From NCBI GenBank assembly GCA_031370825.1, contig JANMRB010000131.1:1-39555 (forward strand): a DNA stretch of 39,555 nucleotides. The letters run 5' to 3'. The translations under genes and the position numbers were made by a program. Positions 8,029-15,129 of the stretch are shown here, in pieces. The notes under the pieces were generated by a model. That model saw only the letters and a program-made list of their open reading frames with translations, ran no database searches and was not told where the DNA came from. How positions within the stretch are numbered: position 1 is the stretch's first letter; the number at the start of each line of letters is the position of its first letter. This stretch comes from JAENVT01 sp031370825. Its GTDB lineage: Bacteria; Actinomycetota; Acidimicrobiia; Acidimicrobiales; Ilumatobacteraceae.

Positions 8029-8940
8029 ATGACTGCGACGCGCGCGATGCCAGCTCTGTCGGTGATCGGAACCCCGACGAAGCGCAACACTATCCTCGAA
8101 CTGGCCACCGAGGCCGAGCGGCGCGGGTTCGCAGGCCTGGCCAGCCCGGGGATTCACGGCAACCTCGCCATGTGCGGATCGCTGGCGCACGTGACCAGCA
8201 CGATCCCTTTCTGGACCAGCATCCAGCCGATCTATCACGGTCACCCCGTCGAGGTCGCCGTCACTGCGGGGCACCTGCACGAGGTCAGCGGCGGACGCTT
8301 CCGGCTGGGGCTCGGCGTCAGTCACGAGCTGGCGATGAACCGCCTGGGGATCAACACCGGCAAGCCGCTGCACGACATGGGCGAATACGTGGCAGCGATT
8401 CGAGCTGCGACGCGGCCCGCGGGCCAACTCCCACCGATCTACTTCGCGACACTGCGCGACAAGATGCTTGACCTCGCACTGTCGCAGGCCGACGGTGCGA
8501 TCTGGGCCAACGCGTCGCGCCGGTACATGCCGATGCAGCTGGCACGCGTCGAGGCGGCCGGTCGCCAAGGGTTCTTCCTCGCGAACATGGTGCCGACGGT
8601 CATCGACGCAGATCTCGATGCCGCGCGTGCGATCCATCGCCGGACCCTCGTCGGGTATGTGACCCTTCCGAACTACCGCAACTATTGGAAGCAGGCAGGC
8701 TACGAAGAAGAGATGGGTGCCATCGAGGAGGCGGTCGCGGCGGGAGATCGCGAGCGGATTGCGGATCTGATGACCGATGCGTGGATCGATGACTGCACGA
8801 TCAGCGGCTCGCCCGAGGCAGTCCGCGACCGGTTTGACGACTGGATCGCGTTGGGCGTACTGCCGATCGCCGTGATGTCGTCCACCACCGGAGGCCAGGC
8901 CGTCGCCATTGGCGAACTGTTCGCTGCCTACTCGACCTGA
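8029..8940 (+). CDS. LLM-class F420-dependent oxidoreductase
   Basis: 303 residues, bacterial luciferase-like (LLM) fold; in actinobacteria such proteins commonly use coenzyme F420. Typical landmarks are the strand TSTIPFWTSIQPIYHGHPVEVA, then VSGGRFRLGLGVSHELAMNRLGI, and late SGSPEAVRDRFDDWIALGV. The substrate is unknown. The start could be ATG at 8029 or 8047; the Shine-Dalgarno is weak for both. The frame is open upstream but overlaps pimA. It leads a plus-strand set with a ferredoxin and a P450, suggesting a shared oxidative pathway (inference). Confidence 0.88.
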   Translation: MTATRAMPALSVIGTPTKRNTILELATEAERRGFAGLASPGIHGNLAMCGSLAHVTSTIPFWTSIQPIYHGHPVEVAVTAGHLHEVSGGRFRLGLGVSHELAMNRLGINTGKPLHDMGEYVAAIRAATRPAGQLPPIYFATLRDKMLDLALSQADGAIWANASRRYMPMQLARVEAAGRQGFFLANMVPTVIDADLDAARAIHRRTLVGYVTLPNYRNYWKQAGYEEEMGAIEEAVAAGDRERIADLMTDAWIDDCTISGSPEAVRDRFDDWIALGVLPIAVMSSTTGGQAVAIGELFAAYST

Positions 8941-8989
8941 CGCGGCCCGTAGTCTGCTCGACAGTGGGTGGGCTCTGGGAGGAGTCGCA

Positions 8990-9187
8990 ATGCGAGTGAC
9001 AGTCGACGGAAGCAGATGCCACGGTCATCAGATGTGCGCGATCGCGTCGCCGCAAGTCTTCGGCAGTGACGAGTACGGTAACGCCGTGGTGTTGCTCGAT
9101 CCCGTTCCACCCGACCTGGAGGTGTCGGCGCGCCGTGCTGAAGCAAATTGTCCAGAGCGAGCGATCACGCTGGACGAAGAGAGCTGA
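8990..9187 (+). CDS. [3Fe-4S]-type ferredoxin, P450 partner
   Basis: 65 residues. Cluster ligands are Cys10 and Cys16 in CHGHQMC and Cys54 in NCPE, with His13 where a fourth cysteine would be in a 4Fe-4S protein. This is the pattern of small ferredoxins that hand electrons to actinobacterial P450s. ATG at 8990 has a strong GGGAGGAG Shine-Dalgarno. The P450 start follows five bases after the stop, so the two are very likely co-translated partners. Confidence 0.93.
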   Translation: MRVTVDGSRCHGHQMCAIASPQVFGSDEYGNAVVLLDPVPPDLEVSARRAEANCPERAITLDEES

Positions 9188-9192
9188 ACCCC

Positions 9193-10419
9193 ATGGGCAT
9201 CAATCAATCGCCGACCGACTGGCTCGCCGACTACGACATCTTCGACCCTGATTTCGTCCGCGACCCGTATCCGGCCATGAGCGACATCCGCGAATCATCG
9301 TGTCCGATCGCCCATACCGATCGTTGGGGTGGGTCGTGGATGCCTACGCGGTACGACGACATCGTCGCCGCCGCGCAAGAACACGACATCTTCACCTCGC
9401 GCAACATCATCGTCGTGCCGCCGCCCACGGGTCAGGTCGAGGGACCGTACGCGGGCGTCGCTGCGCCACCGATCACATCGGATCCGCCGGAGCACCACTG
9501 GCATCGCCGAACCATTCTGCCGACGTTCGCTCCCCAAGCCGTCGCCAAGTACGAGGACGGCACCCGCGTACTGTGTCATCAGTTGATCGATTGCTTCATC
9601 GAATCCGGACAAGGAGATGCCGCAGCCGGCTACGCGCAGCAGATCCCCGTCCGTGTCATCGCCGCAATGCTCGGCGTGCCGCTGGAGATGGCCGATGAGT
9701 TCACGTCGTGGGTGCGCGGGGTTCTCGAGATCGGACTGATGGATCCGAAAGTGAGGCTCCAGAACCGGATGAAGATCCTCGGCTTCTTCCGAGGCCAGCT
9801 CGATGACCGCACGGCCACCCCGCGTGAGGACGATCTCATCACAGACCTGCTCAACACGCGTGTGAACGGTGAGCTCGTCTCGGAGGACTACGTGATGGGT
9901 GTCTGCAACCTCATGCTGGTCGCAGGCATCGACACGACGTGGTCGGCAATCGGATCTTCGCTGTGGCACCTCGCCCAACATCCCGAGCATCGTCGCCAGC
10001 TACGTGAACATCCCGAGGTGTGGCCGACGGCGATCGAGGAACTGCTTCGTGCGTACTCGCCAGTCACGATGGCGCGCATCGTGGATCGTGACACCGAGTT
10101 CCAGGGTTGTCCCATGCACGCGGGTGATCGAGTCCTGATGTCCTTCCCCGCGGCCAATCGGGATCCGCGGCAGTTCGAAAATCCGGACGAGGTCATCCTG
10201 GACCGCGAGCACAACCGTCACGTCGCCTTCGGTGCAGGCATCCACCGCTGCGCCGGATCCAACCTCGCCCGCCTCGAGCTGCGGGTCGCACTGCAGACGT
10301 GGATGGAACGGATCCCAGAGTTCGAGCTTGCCGACCCGGCCGGTGTCACCTGGGCCGGCGGTCAAGTCCGTGGCCCGCGGCGTTGCTTAGTGCGTTTCGC
10401 GCAGACGCCTGGTGCGTGA
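9193..10419 (+). CDS. Cytochrome P450
   Basis: 408 residues, standard soluble bacterial P450 length. The oxygen-activating I-helix motif AGIDTT is at 244-249, the K-helix ExxR at Glu283-Arg286, and the heme loop FGAGIHRCAG at 346-355 with Cys353 as the iron ligand. The partner ferredoxin is immediately upstream. Substrate and CYP subfamily cannot be told from sequence alone. ATG at 9193 is preceded by a GAAGAGAG Shine-Dalgarno inside the ferredoxin end. The stop directly abuts the convergent cupredoxin stop (10420). Confidence 0.95.
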   Translation: MGINQSPTDWLADYDIFDPDFVRDPYPAMSDIRESSCPIAHTDRWGGSWMPTRYDDIVAAAQEHDIFTSRNIIVVPPPTGQVEGPYAGVAAPPITSDPPEHHWHRRTILPTFAPQAVAKYEDGTRVLCHQLIDCFIESGQGDAAAGYAQQIPVRVIAAMLGVPLEMADEFTSWVRGVLEIGLMDPKVRLQNRMKILGFFRGQLDDRTATPREDDLITDLLNTRVNGELVSEDYVMGVCNLMLVAGIDTTWSAIGSSLWHLAQHPEHRRQLREHPEVWPTAIEELLRAYSPVTMARIVDRDTEFQGCPMHAGDRVLMSFPAANRDPRQFENPDEVILDREHNRHVAFGAGIHRCAGSNLARLELRVALQTWMERIPEFELADPAGVTWAGGQVRGPRRCLVRFAQTPGA

Positions 10420-10890
10420 CTACGTGATGACGAGGTTGGCCACCATGCCTTTTTCGACGTGGCCGACGATATCGCAATACAGCTGGTAGGTGCCCGGCGC
10501 GAGCTGACCGAGATCGATCGTGAAACCCTTACCAGGCTGCATGTCTCCACTGATGGGTCCGCGTCGAACGCCGACGTTGTGAACGATCCCACCCTCGTTG
10601 ATCGCCGTCAGCCGCACCGCTCCGGCGGGAGCGGTCAGGTTTCCGAGGATGACGTAATCCCCGAGCGTCACGTCAACGATCGATCCGGCGAATGGAGTCG
10701 TCGCCGCATCGTTCGAAGCGCTGCTCGCCACCACGACCACGATCACGGTCGCAACCAGCACCACGCTGCCGATCACCGCGAACACGCGGTGCCGCGTACG
10801 AACCCTTCGCTCTTCGAAGCGCTGTGCTCGACGCGACAGCTGGATCCTGTCCCGTGAGTCGACTGCTGTTTTCGTGCTGGATCCCACCAT
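10420..10890 (-). CDS. Membrane-anchored cupredoxin-domain protein
   Basis: 156 residues. A short basic cytoplasmic tail is followed by one membrane segment (VFAVIGSVVLVATVIVVVVA) and an extracytoplasmic cupredoxin domain. Type 1 copper ligands are all visible: His in IVHNVGV, then Cys, His and Met in YCDIVGHVEKGM (C-x4-H-x4-M). It is probably an outer-face electron carrier or copper-binding protein. I chose ATG at 10890, with GAGGAG just upstream; an in-frame TTG at 10980 would add 30 residues. The partner is not obvious; the convergent P450 is cytoplasmic. Confidence 0.87.
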   Translation of the reverse strand: MVGSSTKTAVDSRDRIQLSRRAQRFEERRVRTRHRVFAVIGSVVLVATVIVVVVASSASNDAATTPFAGSIVDVTLGDYVILGNLTAPAGAVRLTAINEGGIVHNVGVRRGPISGDMQPGKGFTIDLGQLAPGTYQLYCDIVGHVEKGMVANLVIT

Positions 10891-11258
10891 CTCTCCTCGC
10901 GCTGACGTGACCACTGGCTGGCCCTGTTCGCAGTATTCCGGGAGAAACAGATCCTCGACAGGGCACAAGGTCACAGTCACCGACCGTTTCTTCGTCGCCC
11001 ATTCGGTGATCCCGGGGATTCACCAGACATCGCAGAACAGGCCTCGCGGCCGCGCTGATTCGACGGACAACTGACCGGCTAGCGGACACCCCGACCGCGA
11101 GGCCCGAACTCGGGCCCCGTCCTAGCTCGCGGTCAGGGTGTCGCTGTTGGCAGAACCGTACTCCGCATGTCGACACTGGGTAAATGATTTTTTTCGAGGC
11201 CGATGTCACATGTCAACCAAGACAGTGCTTCGCGAATCCCACGTGGGAGTTGAGCGGC
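10891..11258. other. Non-coding gap between cupredoxin and patA genes
   Basis: No convincing gene is seen in these 368 bases. The gap holds the nested inverted repeat at 11081-11145, a 12-base perfect palindrome TCCCACGTGGGA at 11237-11248 just after the patA stop, a T-run at 11188-11194 and, on the minus strand, a TTGACA hexamer at 11216-11211 that could be a -35 for the cupredoxin gene. No good -10 accompanies it. If used, the cupredoxin mRNA would have a leader of about 300 bases carrying the hairpin. Confidence 0.5.
11081..11145. repeat. Long nested inverted repeat (hairpin within hairpin)
   Basis: The outer arms are 11081-11101 and 11126-11145, about 20 pairs with one bulged base and one mismatch. 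The loop holds a second inverted repeat, GCCCGA-AC-TCGGGC (11102-11115). Neither strand shows a T-run directly after it, so it is not a classical intrinsic terminator. Options are a structured mRNA leader for the cupredoxin gene, a U-less terminator after patA, or the remains of a small palindromic element. Confidence 0.7.
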
Positions 11259-12182
11259 TCAGTACCCGGGGTCGCTGGGCCAGTTTGGCTGGAACAGATG
11301 CCATTGCTCCGGGGCGCGCCGGATCAGGAACTCGAGCTCTCTCGCCAGTGCTTGGGTCACTCTGCTCACGTCTTCGCGTAGGCCTTCGCCTCGGCGCACC
11401 GTTGGCACAGGTGGACGTACCACCGCGTGATGCCCGTTGTACTTGGACGTGAAGTAGCAGCCGACCGGTAGCAGCACTGCGCCGGTGCGAAGCGACAGCG
11501 TCGCCGGGCCGGCAGGAAGCGTGGTGCGCTCTCCGAAGAACTCGACATCGATGCCGGACCGCTCGAGATCGCGGTCGCAGAGCAGGCACACGGTCTCGTT
11601 GGCCCGTAGCGCCTTGAGCACAGCGGGGCCCGCCTTCGGACCCGTCGGCACGACCGTCATCCCCAAGTCCTTGCGCAGGTCGGCAAACCACTCGAAGAGC
11701 TCCGGAGGGTCGAGGGCTTCCACGACGACCGTCATCTTGAAGCCTTGATCGGTCATCCATCGGCCTGCCCATTCCCATCCGCCGAGGTGGGGCAGCGCAA
11801 GGATCACACCGTTGCCTGCTTCCAAACCCTCGAGGACTTGCTCCCAGCCCTCGATCGTGAAGGGCCTGGCGACCGCCGCGTTCGACATCGACGGCAACCT
11901 GAAGCTTTCGACGTAGTAACGGGCGTAGTAGTCGAAAGCCTGTTGCACGGCCACTCTCAGTCCCGCGCCGCGCAACTTCGGATTGACGCGTTGCAAGTGT
12001 CGTTCGACCATCCGACGTCGCGCCGGGTTTGCGAAGCTGGCGCCGAACCCGATCGAAGCCGATGCACCCGCTGCCATGGGGCCGGGCATCAGTCTGGCCG
12101 CGAGCGAACCGAGCCGGTAGGTGTTGACGGTGGCAGCGCCCGTCAGGCGTTTGCGGAAGTCGGAGAACTCACTGTCTGCCAC
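11259..12182 (-). CDS. patA: Phosphatidylinositol mannoside acyltransferase (LpxL/HtrB family)
   Basis: 307 residues. A membrane-associated lysophospholipid acyltransferase-family protein; by position after pgsA it corresponds to PatA (Rv2611c), which puts a fatty acid on the mannose of PIM. The HxxxxE active-site motif is His132-Glu137 in LPHLGGWEWAG. Further family landmarks are RDLERSGIDVEFFGERTTLPAGPA and the late APEQWHLFQPNW. The start is GTG at 12182 with a poor Shine-Dalgarno, 25 bases after the pgsA stop. Confidence 0.87.
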   Translation of the reverse strand: MADSEFSDFRKRLTGAATVNTYRLGSLAARLMPGPMAAGASASIGFGASFANPARRRMVERHLQRVNPKLRGAGLRVAVQQAFDYYARYYVESFRLPSMSNAAVARPFTIEGWEQVLEGLEAGNGVILALPHLGGWEWAGRWMTDQGFKMTVVVEALDPPELFEWFADLRKDLGMTVVPTGPKAGPAVLKALRANETVCLLCDRDLERSGIDVEFFGERTTLPAGPATLSLRTGAVLLPVGCYFTSKYNGHHAVVRPPVPTVRRGEGLREDVSRVTQALARELEFLIRRAPEQWHLFQPNWPSDPGY

Positions 12183-12207
12183 GATTCAGATCACAACTGG
12201 GTGTCGT

Positions 12208-12900
12208 CTAGGTCCGACGGCCGGGTCGGGAGATGCGTGTGTGTCGCCGCTCTGTGCGCACGACGCGCCGCGTTTGCCTGCGACTGCGTCGCATCTCGAT
12301 CCGAGCGGCAGTCACGGGAGCGACCGCCGCCTGCTTCCATACCTTTACGAACCGCTGGACAGCCGTGACGGCCGTCAGCACCAGCATCACCCAGAGCATC
12401 GGGATCAAAAGGATCGGGAACAGCAAGCCGATGCAGAGGGCGATGATTCGCTCGGCACGTTCCATCAGCCCTCCCCTGGCATCGAGCCCAAGCGACTCAG
12501 CCTTGGCGCGCTGATAGGAGATCACTGAACTGAGCGCCATGACTGCGAACGGGAGCAACGCCATGTGTGCCGAATCATGCGAGGCGAGGTACCAGGCCAC
12601 ACCTCCGAACACGGTCGCATCGGTCACCCGGTCGACAACCGAATCGAAGTAGGCGCCACGTTGGCTCGAAGCGTTCGATGCCTTGGCCAACGCACCATCG
12701 AAGAGATCGGGCAGGGCGGCCAATATCACGAGCAACAAGCCGAGCCTGAGCTCGCCGAACCCGATTGCCACCGCGGCACCACCGGCAACCACGAGGCCGA
12801 TGATGGTCAGGTGGTCGGGTGAGAGCCCAGTCTTACGCAACCCGTTTCCGATCGGCCTCACGGCTCGATCGATGGGCGCACGGAACTTGCCGTCGAACAT
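12208..12900 (-). CDS. pgsA: CDP-alcohol phosphatidyltransferase, phosphatidylinositol-phosphate synthase-like
   Basis: 230 residues, several membrane helices. By context with patA and pimA it should join CDP-diacylglycerol and inositol phosphate, the entry to PIM synthesis. The CDP-alcohol motif is present as D65xxD68G69xxAK, then G82xxxD86xxxD90. The usual arginine of the AR pair is lysine here (Lys73). A basic, arginine-rich tail closes the protein. I chose ATG at 12900; the open frame to 12969 adds 23 residues not typical of the family. Confidence 0.86.
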   Translation of the reverse strand: MFDGKFRAPIDRAVRPIGNGLRKTGLSPDHLTIIGLVVAGGAAVAIGFGELRLGLLLVILAALPDLFDGALAKASNASSQRGAYFDSVVDRVTDATVFGGVAWYLASHDSAHMALLPFAVMALSSVISYQRAKAESLGLDARGGLMERAERIIALCIGLLFPILLIPMLWVMLVLTAVTAVQRFVKVWKQAAVAPVTAARIEMRRSRRQTRRVVRTERRHTRISRPGRRT

Positions 12901-12978
12901 CGGCGCCCAGCTTACCCGTCGAAACGACACGGCCGAGGCCTGCGTGACACAGGCTCTCGCAGATGCCACGATGTTTGC

Positions 12979-13290
12979 ATGAGCAGCTCATCGCCCCGCG
13001 ACCTCGCCATCACCATGCGATCCATTCCGCGACGACTTCGCGAGGCACTCGGTGACAGTCCACCGAGCGCGACCGCTGGAATAGTTGCCGAGTTGAACGA
13101 GCAGATCGGCATCGCCGCCAAGCTGATGCACTCCGCCGCCGATCCCGAGGCCATCGCCGACGCCATCGAAGCAGTCCCCCCGGACGGATGGGACGATGCG
13201 ACATTGAACGCTCTGCGCGCAACCGCTCTCGATATCGGCCGTCTGTTGCGGGCAATTGCCGCGGTCGCCGAAGGTGACGACGACGATTAG
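12979..13290 (+). CDS. Small hypothetical helical protein
   Basis: 103 residues, not recognised. The sequence is alanine-rich and probably all-helical, with an acidic EGDDDD tail; no signal peptide or membrane segment is seen. ATG at 12979 lacks a clear Shine-Dalgarno. It is divergent from pgsA (78-bp gap) and its TAG stop overlaps the convergent TAA stop of the next gene. Even amino acid use and the tight fit with both neighbours support a real gene. Confidence 0.6.
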   Translation: MSSSSPRDLAITMRSIPRRLREALGDSPPSATAGIVAELNEQIGIAAKLMHSAADPEAIADAIEAVPPDGWDDATLNALRATALDIGRLLRAIAAVAEGDDDD

Positions 13291-13784
13291 TCGTCTTGCC
13301 AGTCGTCTTCCGGGTTGTCCTCGGTGAGATGTTCGACGACTGTCCCGTCGACGGCGTCGACCAACACGAGAGAGCGTTGCCGAGGCGGGCTCTCGCCGGA
13401 GTACACCAACACCCGCCATGTCGGCCTGCTGCGCAAACCCCGCCACACCTGCTGTGCCGAGGCGTGCCCGACGGCGAATCCCACGGCACCTTGGGCGGCC
13501 ACCAGAGCCTGCTTCTCGTCGACGTGCATCTTCCACCCTGACGTGAACGACAGCAGCCCTACTGCGCTGAGCACGATTGCGGCCCAAACCATGCCGCCGT
13601 TGATCAACACCGGATCGTGCCCACGGCGAAGGAGCCAGACGATCACACAGAGCACGGCGATGCCGAAGTAGAGATACGCCGGTCGACGACGTCGGCTGTT
13701 GTCGGGGAACTGATACGGCCCAACGTATTCGCCAGCGTTGAGATCGTCAGGCAGTGCGTCGCGAAGGTCTTCGGTGTCGCTCAT
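13287..13784 (-). CDS. Hypothetical membrane protein with PepSY-like tail
   Basis: 165 residues. Two membrane helices lie near residues 36-52 and 61-80, after an acidic N-terminus and an RRRR stop. The C-terminal part (about 90-155: ALVAAQGAVG, then WRVLVYSG and LVLVDAVDGTVVEH) resembles a PepSY-type fold by eye; no function is assigned. ATG at 13784 lies 11 bases after the HIT gene stop, so it is probably expressed with it. The convergent stop codons with 12979-13290 share bases. Confidence 0.72.
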   Translation of the reverse strand: MSDTEDLRDALPDDLNAGEYVGPYQFPDNSRRRRPAYLYFGIAVLCVIVWLLRRGHDPVLINGGMVWAAIVLSAVGLLSFTSGWKMHVDEKQALVAAQGAVGFAVGHASAQQVWRGLRSRPTWRVLVYSGESPPRQRSLVLVDAVDGTVVEHLTEDNPEDDWQDD

Positions 13785-13795
13785 GCGCTGCCAAT

Positions 13796-14299
13796 CTACC
13801 CGGGCCACGCCGCCCGAAGCCTGGCTGCTGTATCCGAAAGCGCCTCGGGCAAGGTTCTGGTGTTTGCGATCGCAGTCATGAAGTTGCCGTCGCCTATCCA
13901 ACGCGGCACCACGTGCACATGAAGGTGCTCGCTGACGCTGCCACCTGCGGGACGGCCGAGGTTGACGCCCACGTTGACGCCTCCGGGCTGGTACGCGGCC
14001 TTGACGGCGCGTACTGCGTCGGTGACCGTCGACCACAGTTCGCTCGCCTCCTCGGGCTCGAGATCCTCGAGGTCGGCGACCTGACGGTACGGCATCACCA
14101 ATGTGTGACCCGTCGCGTACGGGAACGCGTTCAGGATCGCGAAGACGGTAGGGCCCCGGTGGACGATGTTGCACTCCTCGTCGCTGAGACCCGAGTCGAG
14201 AAGCGCTGTGAAGAGGCTGACCTCATCGGTCGAGTGCACCGATGTGGAACCGACGTAGGCGGCCCGCCACCCGTTCCACAAACGCTCATACGTGTCCAC
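13796..14299 (-). CDS. HIT-domain protein, Ap4A phosphorylase-like
   Basis: 167 residues. The histidine triad is HLHVHVV with His125, His127 and His129. The block VFAILNAFPYATGHTLVMPYRQVADLEDL and the GRPAGGSVSEHLHVHVVPRW region resemble M. tuberculosis Rv2613c, an Ap4A phosphorylase that sits between thrS and pgsA as this gene does. The predicted role is removal of diadenosine polyphosphates. GTG at 14299 is the start; no early ATG exists. Confidence 0.89.
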   Translation of the reverse strand: MDTYERLWNGWRAAYVGSTSVHSTDEVSLFTALLDSGLSDEECNIVHRGPTVFAILNAFPYATGHTLVMPYRQVADLEDLEPEEASELWSTVTDAVRAVKAAYQPGGVNVGVNLGRPAGGSVSEHLHVHVVPRWIGDGNFMTAIANTRTLPEALSDTAARLRAAWPG

Positions 14300-14394
14300 G
14301 TGGCGAAATTACTCGCGTCCACGGGTTTTGACGCGGCTACCATCATTTGCGTCCGTTCGAGAGAGGCGTCGATGACGCGGAGAGGGGGAAGGTC

Positions 14395-14439
14395 ATGAAC
14401 ACCATTGCCTTCGACCTCCGCGCACCCGCAACCACCTAG
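14395..14439 (+). CDS. Possible 14-residue leader peptide
   Basis: ATG at 14395 with a purine-rich GGGGGAAGG stretch ending two bases before it opens the short frame MNTIAFDLRAPATT, ending in TAG at 14437-14439. The stop shares its last base with the first stem of a pair of alternative hairpins before the RIO1 start. The good ribosome site and placement suggest a regulatory leader; the peptide itself is unfamiliar and may be chance. Confidence 0.4.
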   Translation: MNTIAFDLRAPATT

Positions 14440-14475
14440 GCACCGAACGGATCGGTGCCCAAGAGCACCGAGGAG
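14439..14475 (+). promoter_or_regulatory. Mutually exclusive hairpins, possible translational attenuator
   Basis: GGCACCGA (14439-14446) pairs with TCGGTGCC (14452-14459), eight pairs with a five-base loop. The same TCGGTGC can instead pair with GCACCGA (14465-14471), seven pairs with a six-base loop, and that stem runs into the GAGGAG Shine-Dalgarno (14470-14475) of the GTG at 14481. A ribosome stopped at the leader TAG would cover the first arm and favour the second stem. The pairing is seen; the regulation is inferred. Confidence 0.45.
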
Positions 14476-14480
14476 TTCTC

Positions 14481-15129
14481 GTGACCACACGAACACGCCG
14501 TCGCTTCGACGACGACGATTTGCAGCCGCCCCATCGAGCTGGCCGCCAAGCAGTACCGCGATGCACAGCACCGCATTTTTCATCGCGATGCCGGCTATCT
14601 CGAAGGACGACGATTGCGCCGAAGTCGTGAGAACCGCGCCATTGCCACCCGCACTACGTTCGGCCGAGAGCTGATCGCCGGGCAATGGGCGGCCGCGGAG
14701 TTCGCTGTGCTCTCGCGTCTGTGGCTAGCCGGCGCCGCGGTCCCCTATCCCGTCCAGCTGTCCGGGACACAGCTGATGATGGAGTTCATCGGAGATGCGC
14801 AGGGTGTTGCAGCGCCCCGCCTTGCTCAACTGCGACCCTCCGGCGATGAGGCGGCGGCGTTGTTCATGCAGATGCGCGATGCGCTCGGGCGCCTCGCCGA
14901 TACTGGCTACACGCACGGCGACTTGTCGCCGTACAACGTGCTGGTCCATGAAGGCAGACTCGTGTTGATCGATCTTCCGCAGGCCATCGATCTCGTCGGC
15001 AACCCGCAGGGCTTCACCTTCCTTCGGCGTGACTGCGACAACATCTGCACGTGGTTCGAGGCGCGCGGAGTCCGCTCCGACGCCACGTTGCTCTACGACG
15101 ATCTGATGCTCTCGGTGCCGCGTGCCTAG
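14481..15129 (+). pseudogene. RIO1-type protein kinase gene with internal deletion and frameshift
   Basis: GTG at 14481 with GAGGAG upstream starts VTTRTRRRFDDDDLQPPHRA, the N-terminus usual for actinobacterial RIO1-like proteins, but this frame stops near 14629. From about 14536 a different frame carries the C-terminal kinase: ELAAKQYRDAQHR, FHRDAGYLEGRR, then the catalytic loop THGDLSPYN and the metal-binding LIDLPQAID, to TAG at 15129. The intervening ATP-binding part, probably 70 or more residues, is missing. The bases around 14536-14560 fit both flanks in their own frames. The C-terminal piece alone (in-frame ATG at 14614) is unlikely to be an active kinase. Its stop overlaps the convergent thrS stop. 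Confidence 0.7.

Noticed and set aside
11081..11145. tRNA gene at the large hairpin
   Set aside because: The structure is one long nested stem; there is no D arm, anticodon arm or T-loop consensus.
14614..15129. Intact 171-residue kinase starting at ATG 14614
   Set aside because: Homologous coding sequence continues upstream of this ATG in the same frame to about 14536, and a matching N-terminus lies in another frame, so this is a fragment.
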